A stretch of DNA of 64,000 nt from assembly GCA_024362935.1 (NCBI GenBank), contig JANCRA010000040.1:186001-250000 (forward strand), read 5' to 3'. The translations under genes were made by a program, and so were the position numbers. Numbering within the stretch: the first letter of the stretch is position 1; every line of letters begins with the position of its first letter. The DNA comes from Setophaga petechia. Its lineage: Eukaryota; Chordata; Aves; Passeriformes; Parulidae. The notes beneath the pieces are model-generated. The model was given only the letters and a program-made list of their open reading frames with translations. It was not told where the DNA came from and searched no databases. Positions 50,101-62,834 of this stretch are shown one piece after another.

Positions 50101-51588
50101 CCTAGGGACCGGAAAGTTTGCTTTTACACTGGTTTCATTCCAAAAGAAGTAAAGCCAGAATAATTCAGAAACAGTATGGCAATATTCTATCTACAATGCA
50201 TCACTGGTTTACACCACTGACAAGACCAAGGGTCTTGTGCTGATGTTTAAAAGACACACTTATAGGAAACATTCTCATAGGATGACAGAAGTCCATTTTA
50301 TATATCAAAGTAACTACTCATGTTAAGAACATCACCACCACGGGTTAACACCACCCTTCGCTGTGACTTCCCATATTTTCCAAAGATAGGGGGCACAAGA
50401 AGATGAACTAAATTCAAAGCAATGGATATCAAGGATATTAATAAATAGAATAAGTAGTGCAAGCCCATGAGCATGGCCAAGGTTTTTGTAAGCATGATAC
50501 GGAAGGATTTGAAGCAGGCCATTTAAGTGGCTTTCAATATTTTCACAGCAAGCTCCTTTTAGCCAGAGTGCCAAAATGGGAAAAAGCCCAGTGTTAACTG
50601 ATGGATTTAGTAAGTGGACCAAGAAAGTTATCAGTACTGGCTGACAGAGGTTGGTGATTGATATTGTAATTGTAAATGAGAGATAATAACCACCAAGGTA
50701 CTTCATAATCTAAGTATTTTATGTCTGATATGTCAGTGAAAAGGAGCAATTGACCTTGGAGATTGATAAAAATACTAAGAAACTGTCAATATGAAGAAGG
50801 GCAGTTCACAAATCAGTGTCAAAAACTTCAGTATTGGTGGCAGGGAGAAGCTTCAGTATCTTCACATCCCATTTGTAAAACAACAGTAATAGAGCTCTAA
50901 TCTTTGAGTATTCGTGTAATGCAGAGAAGTATTGCTGGTTTTAGTAACTCTAATATAAGCAAATCCATAGAAAACTTGATAAAAAAGCAAGGGGTTTTTT
51001 TTTACTATTTCCTTGTTTTTGGAAGATTAATACTCCAGTACTTTTTCTTACTAATGTGGCAGTGAAATAAAGTTCAAAACTATTTTCACTGTAAGATATA
51101 ACATTTTTTCTTTTTTTTTTTCTTCCCAAATCTTCAATTCAGTTTTTAGAGTCAGATGCTTTAGACATGAAAGACATAGAATCAGACTGAAAATGAGGTT
51201 TCTGGCTTTTCCTCCTCTTCTCAGAGAGCTGTCTTCTGCCCTACAAATGCTACAATCACTGTGAAAAAGAACAGTGTCATACCATCATAAGAGGGAAGAC
51301 ACTGCTTCCAGCCCAGCCTGTCTGACAGGTTGGTGGTAAAGACACCCTCCCACAAAGCACCTAGGGTGAGTTTTAGTCCCTGAGCTTGAGAAATACCTCA
51401 TCATTAATCTTCCAGCATCTTGCCTATATGCTCTCCCTGTCAGGGTACTGAATCAGACCAGTTATCATCTTATTCTCTAGTTGGAAGAAAAGTAATCAAG
51501 TTGTACTTAGTGAAATTTCCAGTTGGATAAAAGTTTTGAGAAGACCTGTTTTATGTAGCTCGGCTGTCATTAAAATTTTCAGATGAGA

Positions 51589-51614
51589 CATGACTTGCAT
51601 GAAAGCAAGTCATG
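51589..51614. repeat. Perfect 10-base inverted repeat, 6-base loop
   Basis: CATGACTTGC, loop ATGAAA, then GCAAGTCATG. Intergenic; no adjoining U-tract or gene suggests a function. Confidence 0.85.
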
Positions 51615-54600
51615 GACAGCCTGTTACCTTCTGGGACGAGATGCCTAGGGCCTGAGAGGAAACACAACCTTTAAAATGCTTGAGAACTGCCACAGTTAAA
51701 ATGATACATCTCAAAGAGAATGAAGTAGTGCTTGGGTCTGGATAAAATGGAGATATCATCTCACTGTGCAGGGAAGGAGAGTTGGAACTATGGTTATTAA
51801 GATCATGAGCATAGCTTTGGTATCCAGAACCATAATCACAAAGACTGAGCAACCTGACATGGTGCAAAAAAAATGAGGGGTCTGGGGAGAGCTCCAAGAA
51901 CAGATGCTTGTATGACAAGGTCCAGAAAAAAATCAGAAACCTCACAGGACTGTGAGAAGATAAATATTCAGAAAAAATATGGTAGCACACGTAGCAGATT
52001 GACTAGTTAGGAAAGTTTAAAAAGGGGATAATAAGGAGAAAAATCCTAACCTCTCAGAGGGAAAATAAAATATAAACATGACATGCTATCCTTTCATATT
52101 AACCCAGACCTGCTGAGAGACAAAAAGTGTTACTCAGACTTTCTTTTTTCCTCAGAAGACTGTCTCTGTACACTCTTGTGGCTTGTTGTTTTTTCTTTTT
52201 ATTTATTAGATCCTTTGATGGAAAGTGCTCAGCAAGTGAACCATCTTGCTATTCAGAATTGTCTTTGTTTCTATGTTTTACTTATCTATTATTTCTTTGT
52301 GGTTTTTTTTCTTTTCCTCTTTATCTAGCATTTGGCCTCACACTTTTTTGTATTGCATTGCACACAAAACATTCTGTTTCCTTAGAAGCTTTTTTATTAT
52401 GTGCATTACTGCAGAAAATAAACACCTGCAACTTCCACAAGTTTGTAAGCAGCCTAGTGAGATATCCTTATTTTACAGATAAGAAACTAAAGTAGAGCAA
52501 TTTGTCCCTAAAATGCTTCCTGATTTTCCTGATTTGGAATGGGTGAAGTTTTTTAGTTCTAAATCCTTTAATTTTTCCTTTTTCTGCTTTTCAACTGTGT
52601 TGGCTTTCCACTTGTTACATTACAAGCTTTACAAGATCAATAGCCCTCCTCATCTTTTTGCCTTGTCAGTGCTGAATAAACAATGTGGGATGAGAGAAGA
52701 TATTTTTTTCCCACACAGATCAAGAAAGAATTTGCGGTTTTGGCCATCTTGCCAGGCACATGTCAAGTATTGGTTAGTTAAACAACTGTTTCTGGAAGAG
52801 AAAAATTTGGGCTCCCAGTACATTTTCGTTACCTACACTTTTTCAAATTGGTTCTCTAGCCTATGCAACATACAGGCAGATTCAGTTTACAAGGGAATTG
52901 CTTCAGGGAATATGTGTTCTCTCCAGCCCAGAAGTGCATGTACTTCTCTAGACTAAACATAACAGATATGTCTCCCTAGCGCTTGCAGAGCCTTTGCAGT
53001 TTTCAAAGTTGACTGCCCCAGAGGCTCCAGTCTCTGTGCAGTGTTAAGTGACCCAAAATGCCAGAAGACAACATACAATTTATATTATTATTTATTGAAT
53101 TCCAAACATGCTAGTTCATATTATGAAAGTCTGAAAAAAATGCTTTTGTGTGCAATATCCCTTCCAGTGTCAGACAAATGGCCTCGTACATTGTCCTGTG
53201 TCTTAGGGCAGACAGCAAAAAAACATAAGAAAACACCGAGAGTCTTAGGGATGCTTCTGCATAATCATCTTCCAGAATTTCACTGTTTCTGGTTCAGAGA
53301 GTTCCTGAGAATCAGTCAGGCTTTTTTTTTAATACTTGAGGGGCTCTTCCTTCCATAGGTTGTCCATCACTGTAAGAACCATGTAGGCTTTCAGAGTCTA
53401 CTACCTCCATGGGTAAGAAACTGTACAGCTGAACTATAGATTAACAAATATTTTCTTCTCCCATATCAGATCACTCACCAGTTTCATCTGATATCTCCTA
53501 CTTATTGTTTTAGAAGTACAATTGTTATGTACTAATTTTCACCAAAGCCTTTAAGATTATGAAGACCTGTATTTATATTTCTATACATATTTCTTCCTGG
53601 GTGATACCCCCCAGTTTTGCCATTAGCTCTGTCTCAAACTGGTTGTCTTCTCTGTTCCTCTCCCAGGTGGACTATAGCCTTTTGGATAGGATGGATGCTG
53701 TGTAGCACTGGTTCAAAAGACCCCTGACAATCCTTCTAGACTCTATAACTCAAATATATGTAAGAAACAAAGTTTTACGTAAAAGAAACTGAGAATTTTA
53801 GAACTAAGTGAAGCATATTTTTATAATCATCTGACAATTGTCAGTTTTAGTCAGACTTAACCAGAAAAATAAACAGCTTGATGAATAATCCCAAGAAAAA
53901 ATACTGCAATATGTGTAAAGGCTGCTCTGAAATGGCAGAGAAAAATTGCCACACCATAGTTCAAAGTTATGAAACAAAATGAACAATATGAATAAAAAAA
54001 CCAAATAGCTTAGGGTTTTGTGTTTTGCTGGGTTTTTTTGTTTGTTTTCTAATGTTGAGTAGACTAAGAAGATATGCATCAATGTTTAAGTAATATTAAA
54101 TCTCCAAGTGACAAAACAAAGTTGATTTGGGATTGTTAAAAGATGCAGTGACCTAAGTTGATCTTTTGGATGGTAACAAGCCACTTAGCTAAATCCCATC
54201 AAGAATCCTGCTTACTAAGTGATGGTACAGTATGGCCTAACGGGAGAAGAAAATAAAAAATTACAAAGAAAAGGAAACCCTAGAAATAATGATCAATGTC
54301 CTAAGGCATTTGAAAGTAGAAACAAACTGTGCAAAGAGACATTATTAAATCAGGGTGGTACTTGGGGACCTCCTGTAAGAAGCTGAGAAATGAATTTGTG
54401 AGAAGATAGTGAGGAGAGAAATGTTACTATCAGCTGGGAAGAAGCTGCAGTGACAGCCTCCAATTACAGTTGCAACAAAGAAAAATAACTAACCACAGAC
54501 TGGCAAAGAGAGGAAAATGGATAAGCTTTAATTGCCTCAACAGAGCTGGTCTTAGGCACATCTGAACACAAATCAGAAAGGTCACCTGAAGGAATGTGAA

Positions 54601-55445
54601 GCTGCTAAGAAACAAAGGAAAATGGAAAACAACTTTTCAAATAATGAGAAATGGGAATAAGGAGAGGAAGAACTCCCAGTCCTTATCCTTATTAAACAGA
54701 ATTTTGTTGAGTTTAATTCTGTAAAACATTCAAACATAACAAACAATCCACCAAAAGCATAAAAACAAGGATCAGGCTGCTGCAGAAGTTTGTGGAGTCA
54801 TTCATCAGGCCTGACCCTAAGAGTGACCAAAAGTTGCAGGCAGGAGGAGAAAACTTTTAAAAGCTTCAGTAAAACCGGCTTAAGGACTTCCTTGGACTTC
54901 TCTGTCAGTCTCTTGGCATGAGGGTTCTTCTTGCAAAGCCAGAAATTTGTCAAGGATTATAAGACTTTGAAAGTCCACAAATAACATTTATGCTATCATT
55001 TGCTGTGAAGCCATACAAAGTTTCATGGGGCAAATCCCGCTGGGAAAAAATTTAGATCAGACTCTAATGCAATTAACTTCATAACAGGGAGGTCATCCTA
55101 GGAGAGAAAACAACACAACGAAGTCTCATTGAATTTCAAAATGCAGTTCAGATCCAGAAAAAAGAGTGGGTTTGTCCTCAGAAAGAATAAAGTTAATAGA
55201 AGTCATTGTATAAAAAAGTCTCCATTGTTAAGAAGGAAGAATTGAGAGGTCCTTGAAACTGCTCTGAATCTCATTTGCATTTAGTGTCATCTCCTAATCT
55301 GTATGTGCAGGTGGAAAAAGGAGTGAGAGCAGCTTTCAGAGGCTTGGAGATGGAAACCTGCAAGTCTGAGTCTGCACCAAGTGTCATCTGGGACATAACA
55401 TCAGCAAAATATTTCTGTGACTTACATCTTCTCACTTCTGGTTTG

Positions 55446-55462
55446 TTTTTTTTTTTTTTTTT
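55446..55462 (+). repeat. Poly(T) run, 17 bases
   Basis: A T run directly before CAG. It resembles a splice acceptor tract but no coding match follows. Confidence 0.85.
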
Positions 55463-58400
55463 CAGAAAAATATTTCTAATTTCATAGCCAAGAACTGGAT
55501 TACTTGCTTTTCTACAAATCAAACTTACTGTTTGCATTTTGATCTCTATCTGAAGTGAGCTTAGGTGAAGCTTATGTATAAAAGACATTTTACCTTTTGG
55601 GGGGCATTCAATTGCAGTAAAATATTGCTATAGGTGTGTCCTTCTGCTTAATGTAATCCCCACTGCATGCCAAATCTTTATTGCAGTGACAGAGGAAATG
55701 ATCATGGCGCAAGTGGCAGGAACATGCCATGATGTGGCAGAAACCAAGTGACAACATTTTTAAAAACAGAATGCGTCAAGGGAGACTGAGCAGGAAGAAG
55801 AGAGCAAGTTGTTCCCTTCTTCACTCCCCATAAAAGAATCATAATTTACGGTGCCCCTGATGCTACCCTTAAGGTGTTGTAAAGCACTTTACATTCAGAA
55901 AAACCTGGCAGGTATTAATAGTGGTTACATATCAGTATCCTCAGTGTCAACAGAGATTTCTACAAATCATTATGCATTATTTTTTTTCCAACAGCAGGCT
56001 GCTCAGGAAATACCTTTTCTATAATTATTTATACCTTCGCATTTTTCAAAAAGATGGGTTTCAGTGATCATTTCCTACTCTGTTTCCACAGCTAGCTCCA
56101 TTATTTTATGACTTGTCATGAAGTATTGGAATTATTTGTTTTTGATTGGAAGGAAAGAGTGCTTAAATCACAGCTTCCAAATGAAGATGCCTAATCATAT
56201 TTTACAGAGATTCAATTTAGAAGTCCTGTCAAACCTGAGAATGACAGGTTGGGGATTTCAACAGCAGCTACTTCTCAAAAAAGCAGTCAGTCCTTTAGAA
56301 GCAGTGTTCAATTAAGGTCATCCTGCCTAAATTTTGGGGTATCACATGTCAAAGGACTTTATCCCGCAATTCCTGCAGTGTAGAAGAAGTACTTTATGCT
56401 GGATGGTGTTTCTTAAATATATCTACTCTCATTTAAACAGTCAAATGATAAGTCAAAAATCTTCCACTGCCATAGTTCTTGGTAGTTTATTACCTGTTCA
56501 AATGTTTCACTCAATTCTCAATCTGAATTGATTTTTCATCAGTTTCTAGAGATTGGCACACATACCTTGTACTCTTAGGTCAAAGGGTAGGTACTGACAG
56601 ATTTATTGTCTTCTGTCAATATATTCAAAAGGCACAGCATTGTAATATTTCTATTTGCAAGCAAATTAGGCTTAGTTATCATGTCTGAAACCAAACTCCA
56701 AATCTCTCACTTCTTTTCAGAATGCTTAGGAATTACTTGATACTTCTTTTTGAAGAAATTAAACAGATCTAGTAAAAATATTCCAGTAGTGGAATCCTCT
56801 TTGTTGTGTGCGTGACTGTAACATCACTTCTTTTTTCTAGCTGAAGTTCCTGTGATGGTAGACCCAAGTACTCTGTTTATCTTCAGTAACAGCACCACAC
56901 CACATATAAGTTTGCACTTGATTTGCTATAGATCATGTCTCAGCTCCTATCTCAGTATAATTTTTCCAAGAGATAGTTTCTTACCATATGTATATGGCCA
57001 TTTTCCTTGACTTTCCATCTATCTTTATTAAGAAACAAATTATTCATAGGTACATTCCAAATGCAGCAGTAGAAACCTATTGATACAATTGATCTGTCCT
57101 CCAATTTTCATGTTATTTGAAAACCACATGTGTTGACTTTTGTTTTCATCTGAGCCATATTAGCCAGCTCAGAAACACTGACCAAGACTAACACAAAGAA
57201 AAGTAAGATTCTTGCTGATTTATTTAAGGAAAATACAAATCACGTATATGCTGCACTTACAGGCATGAGTGTAGTTTCAAGCTATTAAAATTTATAAATA
57301 TACACTGGTATCATTGCTTTCCTGGAGACAGTCTTAGCTAATAAACTTCCCAACAGAGTAAATTTGAGGACTAAGTATCTTGAGTATTTGTGCCTCAAGA
57401 TTTAGGGTGTTTAGATATTACAATTACTTGAAGTTTAAATGTTTTTATGAAGATTTTAAACTCAAATTGGAGAAGAGGAAATAGCCAAAGAGCAGAAGAA
57501 AAACAGCCATCAGTCATTCCAACTGAGATAAACAGAGACTGAATAACTTCACTTCAGTGAAGTTCACTTTTTTTTCCTGGCAATATATTTTGTTTTTAAT
57601 TTGTTAGACCAGCTTGTTGATTTTTTAAATTTTTTTTATATTTTCCTGTCTGGAGAGTACTGCACATGAACCTAAGGGAACAAGAGATGTACTCAAAACA
57701 GTAGCACAGCATAAAATGTTCAGACACTGGATAGGGATGACCTCATCCTATTTTGCCTGAGTTGACTAGCTCTAAGAAGTGAGCTTGCCATTAATGTGTT
57801 CCAACAATTCTTTGGGGAACTGAAGTTCAACATGAAGGGCATAATGCCATTCGTCTTCATCCACAGTAATACAGTGGATATTTGGAAAGTTTAAAATGAA
57901 AAAATTAAAAAAAAAATAAAGAAAATTAAAAGGTTTGTTCTTCCAAAGAAATACTAAAAAGGTATTACGATTAACATCATAAAAGAATATATTACAACAT
58001 GCACTGTAAGCAGTAAGAGAAATTATTCAAGATATTGTTTTGCATTAGGGAAGATCCTGAACAAATTAGAGCAAATAAACACTCCTGAATGCTTGTACTC
58101 TTGTTATGACACCATTTAACAAGAACATGGCTTTTAATCTCTCTTCTAAGAAAAACTAAGGAAAAAGCTGCTTTCACATAAAAACTGAAACTGAAATGAA
58201 AATTATCTAATCTAAAAGCTATTTTCAAGTGAGACTATCTCTGCAAGTTCATCTCATGCTGTTCCTATTTCTGTTTTCTGTCCTCCAGCATGCTTCAATG
58301 AGTTTTCTAAACCCACAAAGCTGCACACATTATTCAGTTATTTTATCTCTCTCAATACAAATAAAGCTTGTCACACTAGTCAAAATCTGAACATCTCAGT

Positions 58401-61301
58401 CTGTTTTTCTCTTAGTTTTTTCTTAAGCTCCAGGAAACAAGGTATGTTCCTCACGGGCTTACCAACAAAAACCTTCTCAGAATAACCAGGATTACATTTC
58501 TAGCAAACTGGGAGAAGATGATACATGGCACTAGAGGCAGCAAACTTCTTAGTTGTGGTTAGGCACATCCAGAATTATGTCATCCACTTACAAACATTGA
58601 CTCCAGAACACAAATCTATTTCCCCCTCAATCTTGGATGTCAATTTTCTTCTTTTCTGTAGGAAATTAGAAACACTGGAGCTTCAAACTGCAACAAGTCT
58701 ATGTCTTCTTTCTCATTGCAGAGAGGTGTGGGTGCACATAGACACAGAGATAACCTCTCTACAATGTGTTGAAATAACAGAGCAATGAAGCTTATTTTCC
58801 CAAACTACATAGCTTTTTGCAACTCATCTTTTCTGCTAAAGAAACAAATGAAAATTACTCCTATTCATAGAGGCATTTATTTGGCGTTGTGGGATTTTTT
58901 TTATCAAGACAACTTTGTATGGCCTAAAAATTATTTTTTCATGATAGTTCATAACACATGAATCACCTACTAGACTGAAGAAAGCATGATGGTTTCCTCC
59001 AAATGAAGCAGAGAACAACTTATGTAAAATGTGCGGCCTTGTTAAAATGGTTTTTTTCTAGTAGGGCAATAGAACAGGTCTGAGAAGTCCTAGTAGGAAG
59101 GGAAATGTTTTATTTTCTTTTTGCCTTTGCTTCAGAAATAGCATCTGTTCCAAAGACATGAAGGGATGGATGAGAAGTATTCAGAAGTGAAAAAATGATC
59201 AGATTTAGATGGCTCTAATTCAAACTGTAAAAGAGGAAAATCAGAGCTACCATATAGTGACACAAGAATTGTGAATATGAATGAAATAATTTTAGAGATA
59301 ATTATTTTATTGAGAAGCATAATTAATTATATAAAAGGGAGGGAGATTGTTACTTCCTAAACACTCCTGAGCAGTAGAGTACCAGGCACCTTGATACACA
59401 ATCGCAGGAATTTCTGTACTATAAGCAGTTCAGTTGCTTCACAGAAATGCTATCCTCTCCCCTTAATCTTGCAAAGGTGTTAAGAGTGGACATGGAATCA
59501 TTTCCACCTCTCTTCATCTCACAGCAGCAGGTGTCATGTCTCAGTGTAGTGGCTCTATCGAGGTATTTCAGTGCTCAAGGCAGGATCTTAATTTGCCTTC
59601 CCCCACTGCTCCCCTGCCACCAGGCAGATCCTGTGTCCAGTAATGCTCTTGTTTTAAATCTCTGATATTCCCACACACAAACCAAAGGAGACTTTTACAC
59701 TGACCCGAATAGAACTCTTCTTCCTGAAATGTATCATTAACTCTTAAGTTGTTCATAAAAGGGGAGCTCAAGCTGAACCTTCTCAATTATGGGAGGAAAA
59801 ATGTAACTTTCTAGAAGGCTGTAGACAAAATTTTTAAGATAGATATCTGTCAAAAATGTCATGATCATCTATTTGGAGCAGAAAACATAATTTTGCATTG
59901 AATTGACTTTATATTACAGTGGGCACAGTCTTGCCACTGCCCAGTAATCGAAAATTATCTCCATAAGTCATCGATTAACCAACAACACAGGCCCAGCTAG
60001 TTCAGCTGAATATAAATATTTCTCATTATTCATGTGAAGGTAAAACAGTCTGAAATGTGTGAGAAATTGAACAATGCCGTAATAAAGAATAGACCATGTA
60101 CAAGTATAAAGGGGAAATGACAATTGTCAGAGTTGCCAAATAGTGTTGTTCTCTAGCAAAATCAATCCATCATATAGCTTTATTCTTCAGAATCTAGATA
60201 CTTTCTTCAGCTTAAATGTATTTACACTCCCTGAAATCTATCCTGAATTTCTTCCTATATTCTTCTTCAATTTAATTTCTGTTTTTCTAGCTATTCCTTT
60301 TCAACTCTATGACCTATCCACTCAAATTCTGCTTTGATAAGCCAAATATAGAACAAGGATATTTTCTGGGGTGGTCTGAAATCTTGCATTCCACATGTGT
60401 ACCAAGGCTGAGTTATGACTCTTTCCTGGAAAGAGACTGCAATCACAGAGAAGTTTCCAGAACCTTGGTCAATAACATTGATAGTTCCTTCTCTCTGGTG
60501 GAAACATGTTGTTCAATATATCGCAGCATTTTGTTTGTTGTTTTGAAATTCTTTACTGAAGCTAAGATAAGGGAAATTTACTGTATCTCTTTTTTTAGCA
60601 AAACCCAGAACTCTTATCAGAGAAAATGTTTGGGTTACTGGTTGTTTGTTCTTGGGAAGTGCATGTTGCCTTTTCTCCATTTCTCAAACACAGTTCATGG
60701 ATAGAGGATTTTCTTCTTCAAATTACATTGTAAAGTCTTTCATACAATCAACTCAGTCTAACATAATCAAATTCTGTTTTATCCTCTCTACAAGTTGCAT
60801 TTAACTTCTGTTCTCTCTGCCTTTCTTCCCCTACCATTTGGCTATAAATCTCACTAATACACTCATGTTTAAAGCTTGGATTATAAGAATCTTGAGATCA
60901 GTTTCCACTTCAGTTTTGGTAATTTTTAAACAAGATGTTGATTGAATGGAACTTCAGATCTGGCCGTTTGCAAGATAATACCTAAGCTGCTACTTGGAAT
61001 ATCTCCAAAAAGGAAAAAAAATGTTTCTTGTGTTAGAGAGCAGCAAGAGCAAGGCTGTTGCACAGGGGAAGATGAGCTGGGAGTTGCAGATGATCACAGC
61101 AGAGGCTTGCTGCAAGACCCAGGTATCTGAGCACACCAGAATATTGATAACAGCTGTTTTGTTGGCAATCCCAGACAAAGCAAGGTGTTGAATCCAGTAA
61201 AACATGTATCTAAGGAGTCCAGAGAGGCAAAAGACAGGCTGAAGGCAATACCAGGGACCAGCCAACAAGAGACAGGACTAGAAATGCATACAATATAGCT
61301 T

Positions 61302-61366
61302 AGGCAAGGCATAAAACCAGCCCCAGCTTATCCAGGCAAGGCACAAAAACAGTCCCAGCAGAGCTC
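61302..61366 (+). repeat. Two-copy tandem duplication of about 32 bases
   Basis: AGGCAAGGCATAAAACCAGC (from 61302) recurs as AGGCAAGGCACAAAAACAGT (from 61334), each followed by a CCCAGC-type ending. It sits in a moderately GC-rich stretch (about 61030-61460) that looks repeat-derived but that I cannot assign. Confidence 0.75.
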
Positions 61367-62326
61367 CAGGAGAAAAGGACAGTGGACAGGGAGTGAAGGT
61401 CCTAGTGGAAGGTCTGTCAGGACATTAGGGCCTGCTGTGCACTACCCTTCTCCCAATCACTGCACAGATTTGACAAAAAGCAGACCTAGAAAGGGAAAGA
61501 ATGAACTATATAAACCTGAGAAAAAACCTAGAAATAGCATATTCAAGTGATTAAGTCCTTGATGCTTGACCCCTTCATAGCCACTCACTTCTTCAGGCAT
61601 CCAACAGGCAATAGAACCCCTTCACTATTTTTTTAACCTTACAACATTTTAGGACTCTCGTTATGGAAATATCATGACAATAATTTGTAAAATTATGATG
61701 CCAAACCTACAATCATGGACCAGAGTTCATTATTTTCATTTGGATTTGGCTCCCCTCACACCAAGCAAAGCAAAGCAGTGATTTGTGCAAGATTTCCTTC
61801 ATCTGTGCACCATTTCGACTTTCCATCATGCCTAGATACAACCTGTAAAGAAGCCTACTTGTTTCATTATATTAATAGTGATCTCCTAGTAGAGACCTTC
61901 TGCTTAACGATTTATGTAGAAAAAAATGGAAGTCTTAAACCATCAAAATCAATAACAATTTGTAGCATTCACCTCAGTCTTCTGCCACTTTCTCTTTTTA
62001 AAGCTGCAGGCACATTTGATATAATTTTTAGATTCCCAGTAATTATAGAGGCTGGATTTGGTTTTTACTGTCAAAAGAATCTTACCAAAGGTAGTACAAG
62101 GTGAAAATATTGCTACAATGTTGCAGAAGATAGACTGAGGCTGTAATGACAGGTAATACATATTTGGATTTTGAAGGATTCTGGGATTTACAGGTGGAAT
62201 TGCATGTCCTGAAGCAGCAAGAAGGTGTTCAACCCCTAGCCAGGGAACACCAATGGCAACTGCTTCAACGTGTTTGAGAGAGTGGGCCAGAGAAACAGGA
62301 AATAAATAAAGTTCTTTCAGGTAATT

Positions 62327-62829
62327 TGTCGTGGTTTAGGAATGGTAGTCTCCAGTTTAGTGCTCCTGCTGAGATTCACCAAACCACACTGTGCTCACTC
62401 CTCTGCGATGGTCTGAAAAGGAGAATTGGAGGCACCAAAGGAAGGGGGTTGAGATAAGAACGATCTGCCAGAAACAGCAATAGGATAAACAGTAACGGTA
62501 ATAATATTAATAACTAAATTGTACAATAGAGACAGTGATTCATGTGCAAAATGCTCACTGTGAAGTTTGCCCCAACCCCCTCACAGCCTTGTCACCCTGA
62601 CTGGTCCCTCCAGCTCAGAACTGGTGCTGCCCAGCCTCTCCCTCCGGCTCAGAAGCAGGGCCACACAACCACTCCCTCTGGACTGGAAGGAAGCCCTCCT
62701 CCTTGGAAGGGACTCCTTCTCCCTGCCCTCAGCAATGACATGAGGTGGTATACAGTAATCTCCAGGTCCTGAACATGGCTCCTCCTGGCCACTGCAAAAG
62801 TTAACACTAGCCTGGCTGGAACCAGGACA
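62327..62829 (+). mobile_element. Solo LTR of an avian endogenous retrovirus with 5-bp target duplication
   Basis: A 503-base element starting TGTCGTGGTTTAGGAATGG and ending GCTGGAACCAGGACA, so it has TG...CA ends. It is flanked on both sides by TAATT (62322-62326 and 62830-62834), a 5-base target duplication. There is no internal retroviral sequence, which fits recombination between two LTRs. Its sequence resembles LTRs common in songbird genomes; the family name is not assigned. Confidence 0.85.
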
Positions 62830-62834
62830 TAATT

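Larger units (their letters stand above)
41331..62321. other. Gene-poor AT-rich intergenic region
   Basis: About 21 kb with no convincing coding exon. In other vertebrates the neighbour on the 5' side of NOX4 is a FOLH1/NAALAD2-type peptidase gene. I looked for motifs of that family (such as the DSWVFGG and NADSSIEG regions) among the open frames and saw none. It contains the simple repeats and the inverted repeat listed separately. An open frame at 50332-50706 and an exon-like segment near 41722-41838 remain unexplained. Confidence 0.6.

Noticed and set aside
61715..62104. 129-codon open frame on the plus strand near the solo LTR
   Set aside because: No known motif, and composition like the surrounding AT-rich DNA. 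It is not retroviral and lies outside the LTR.
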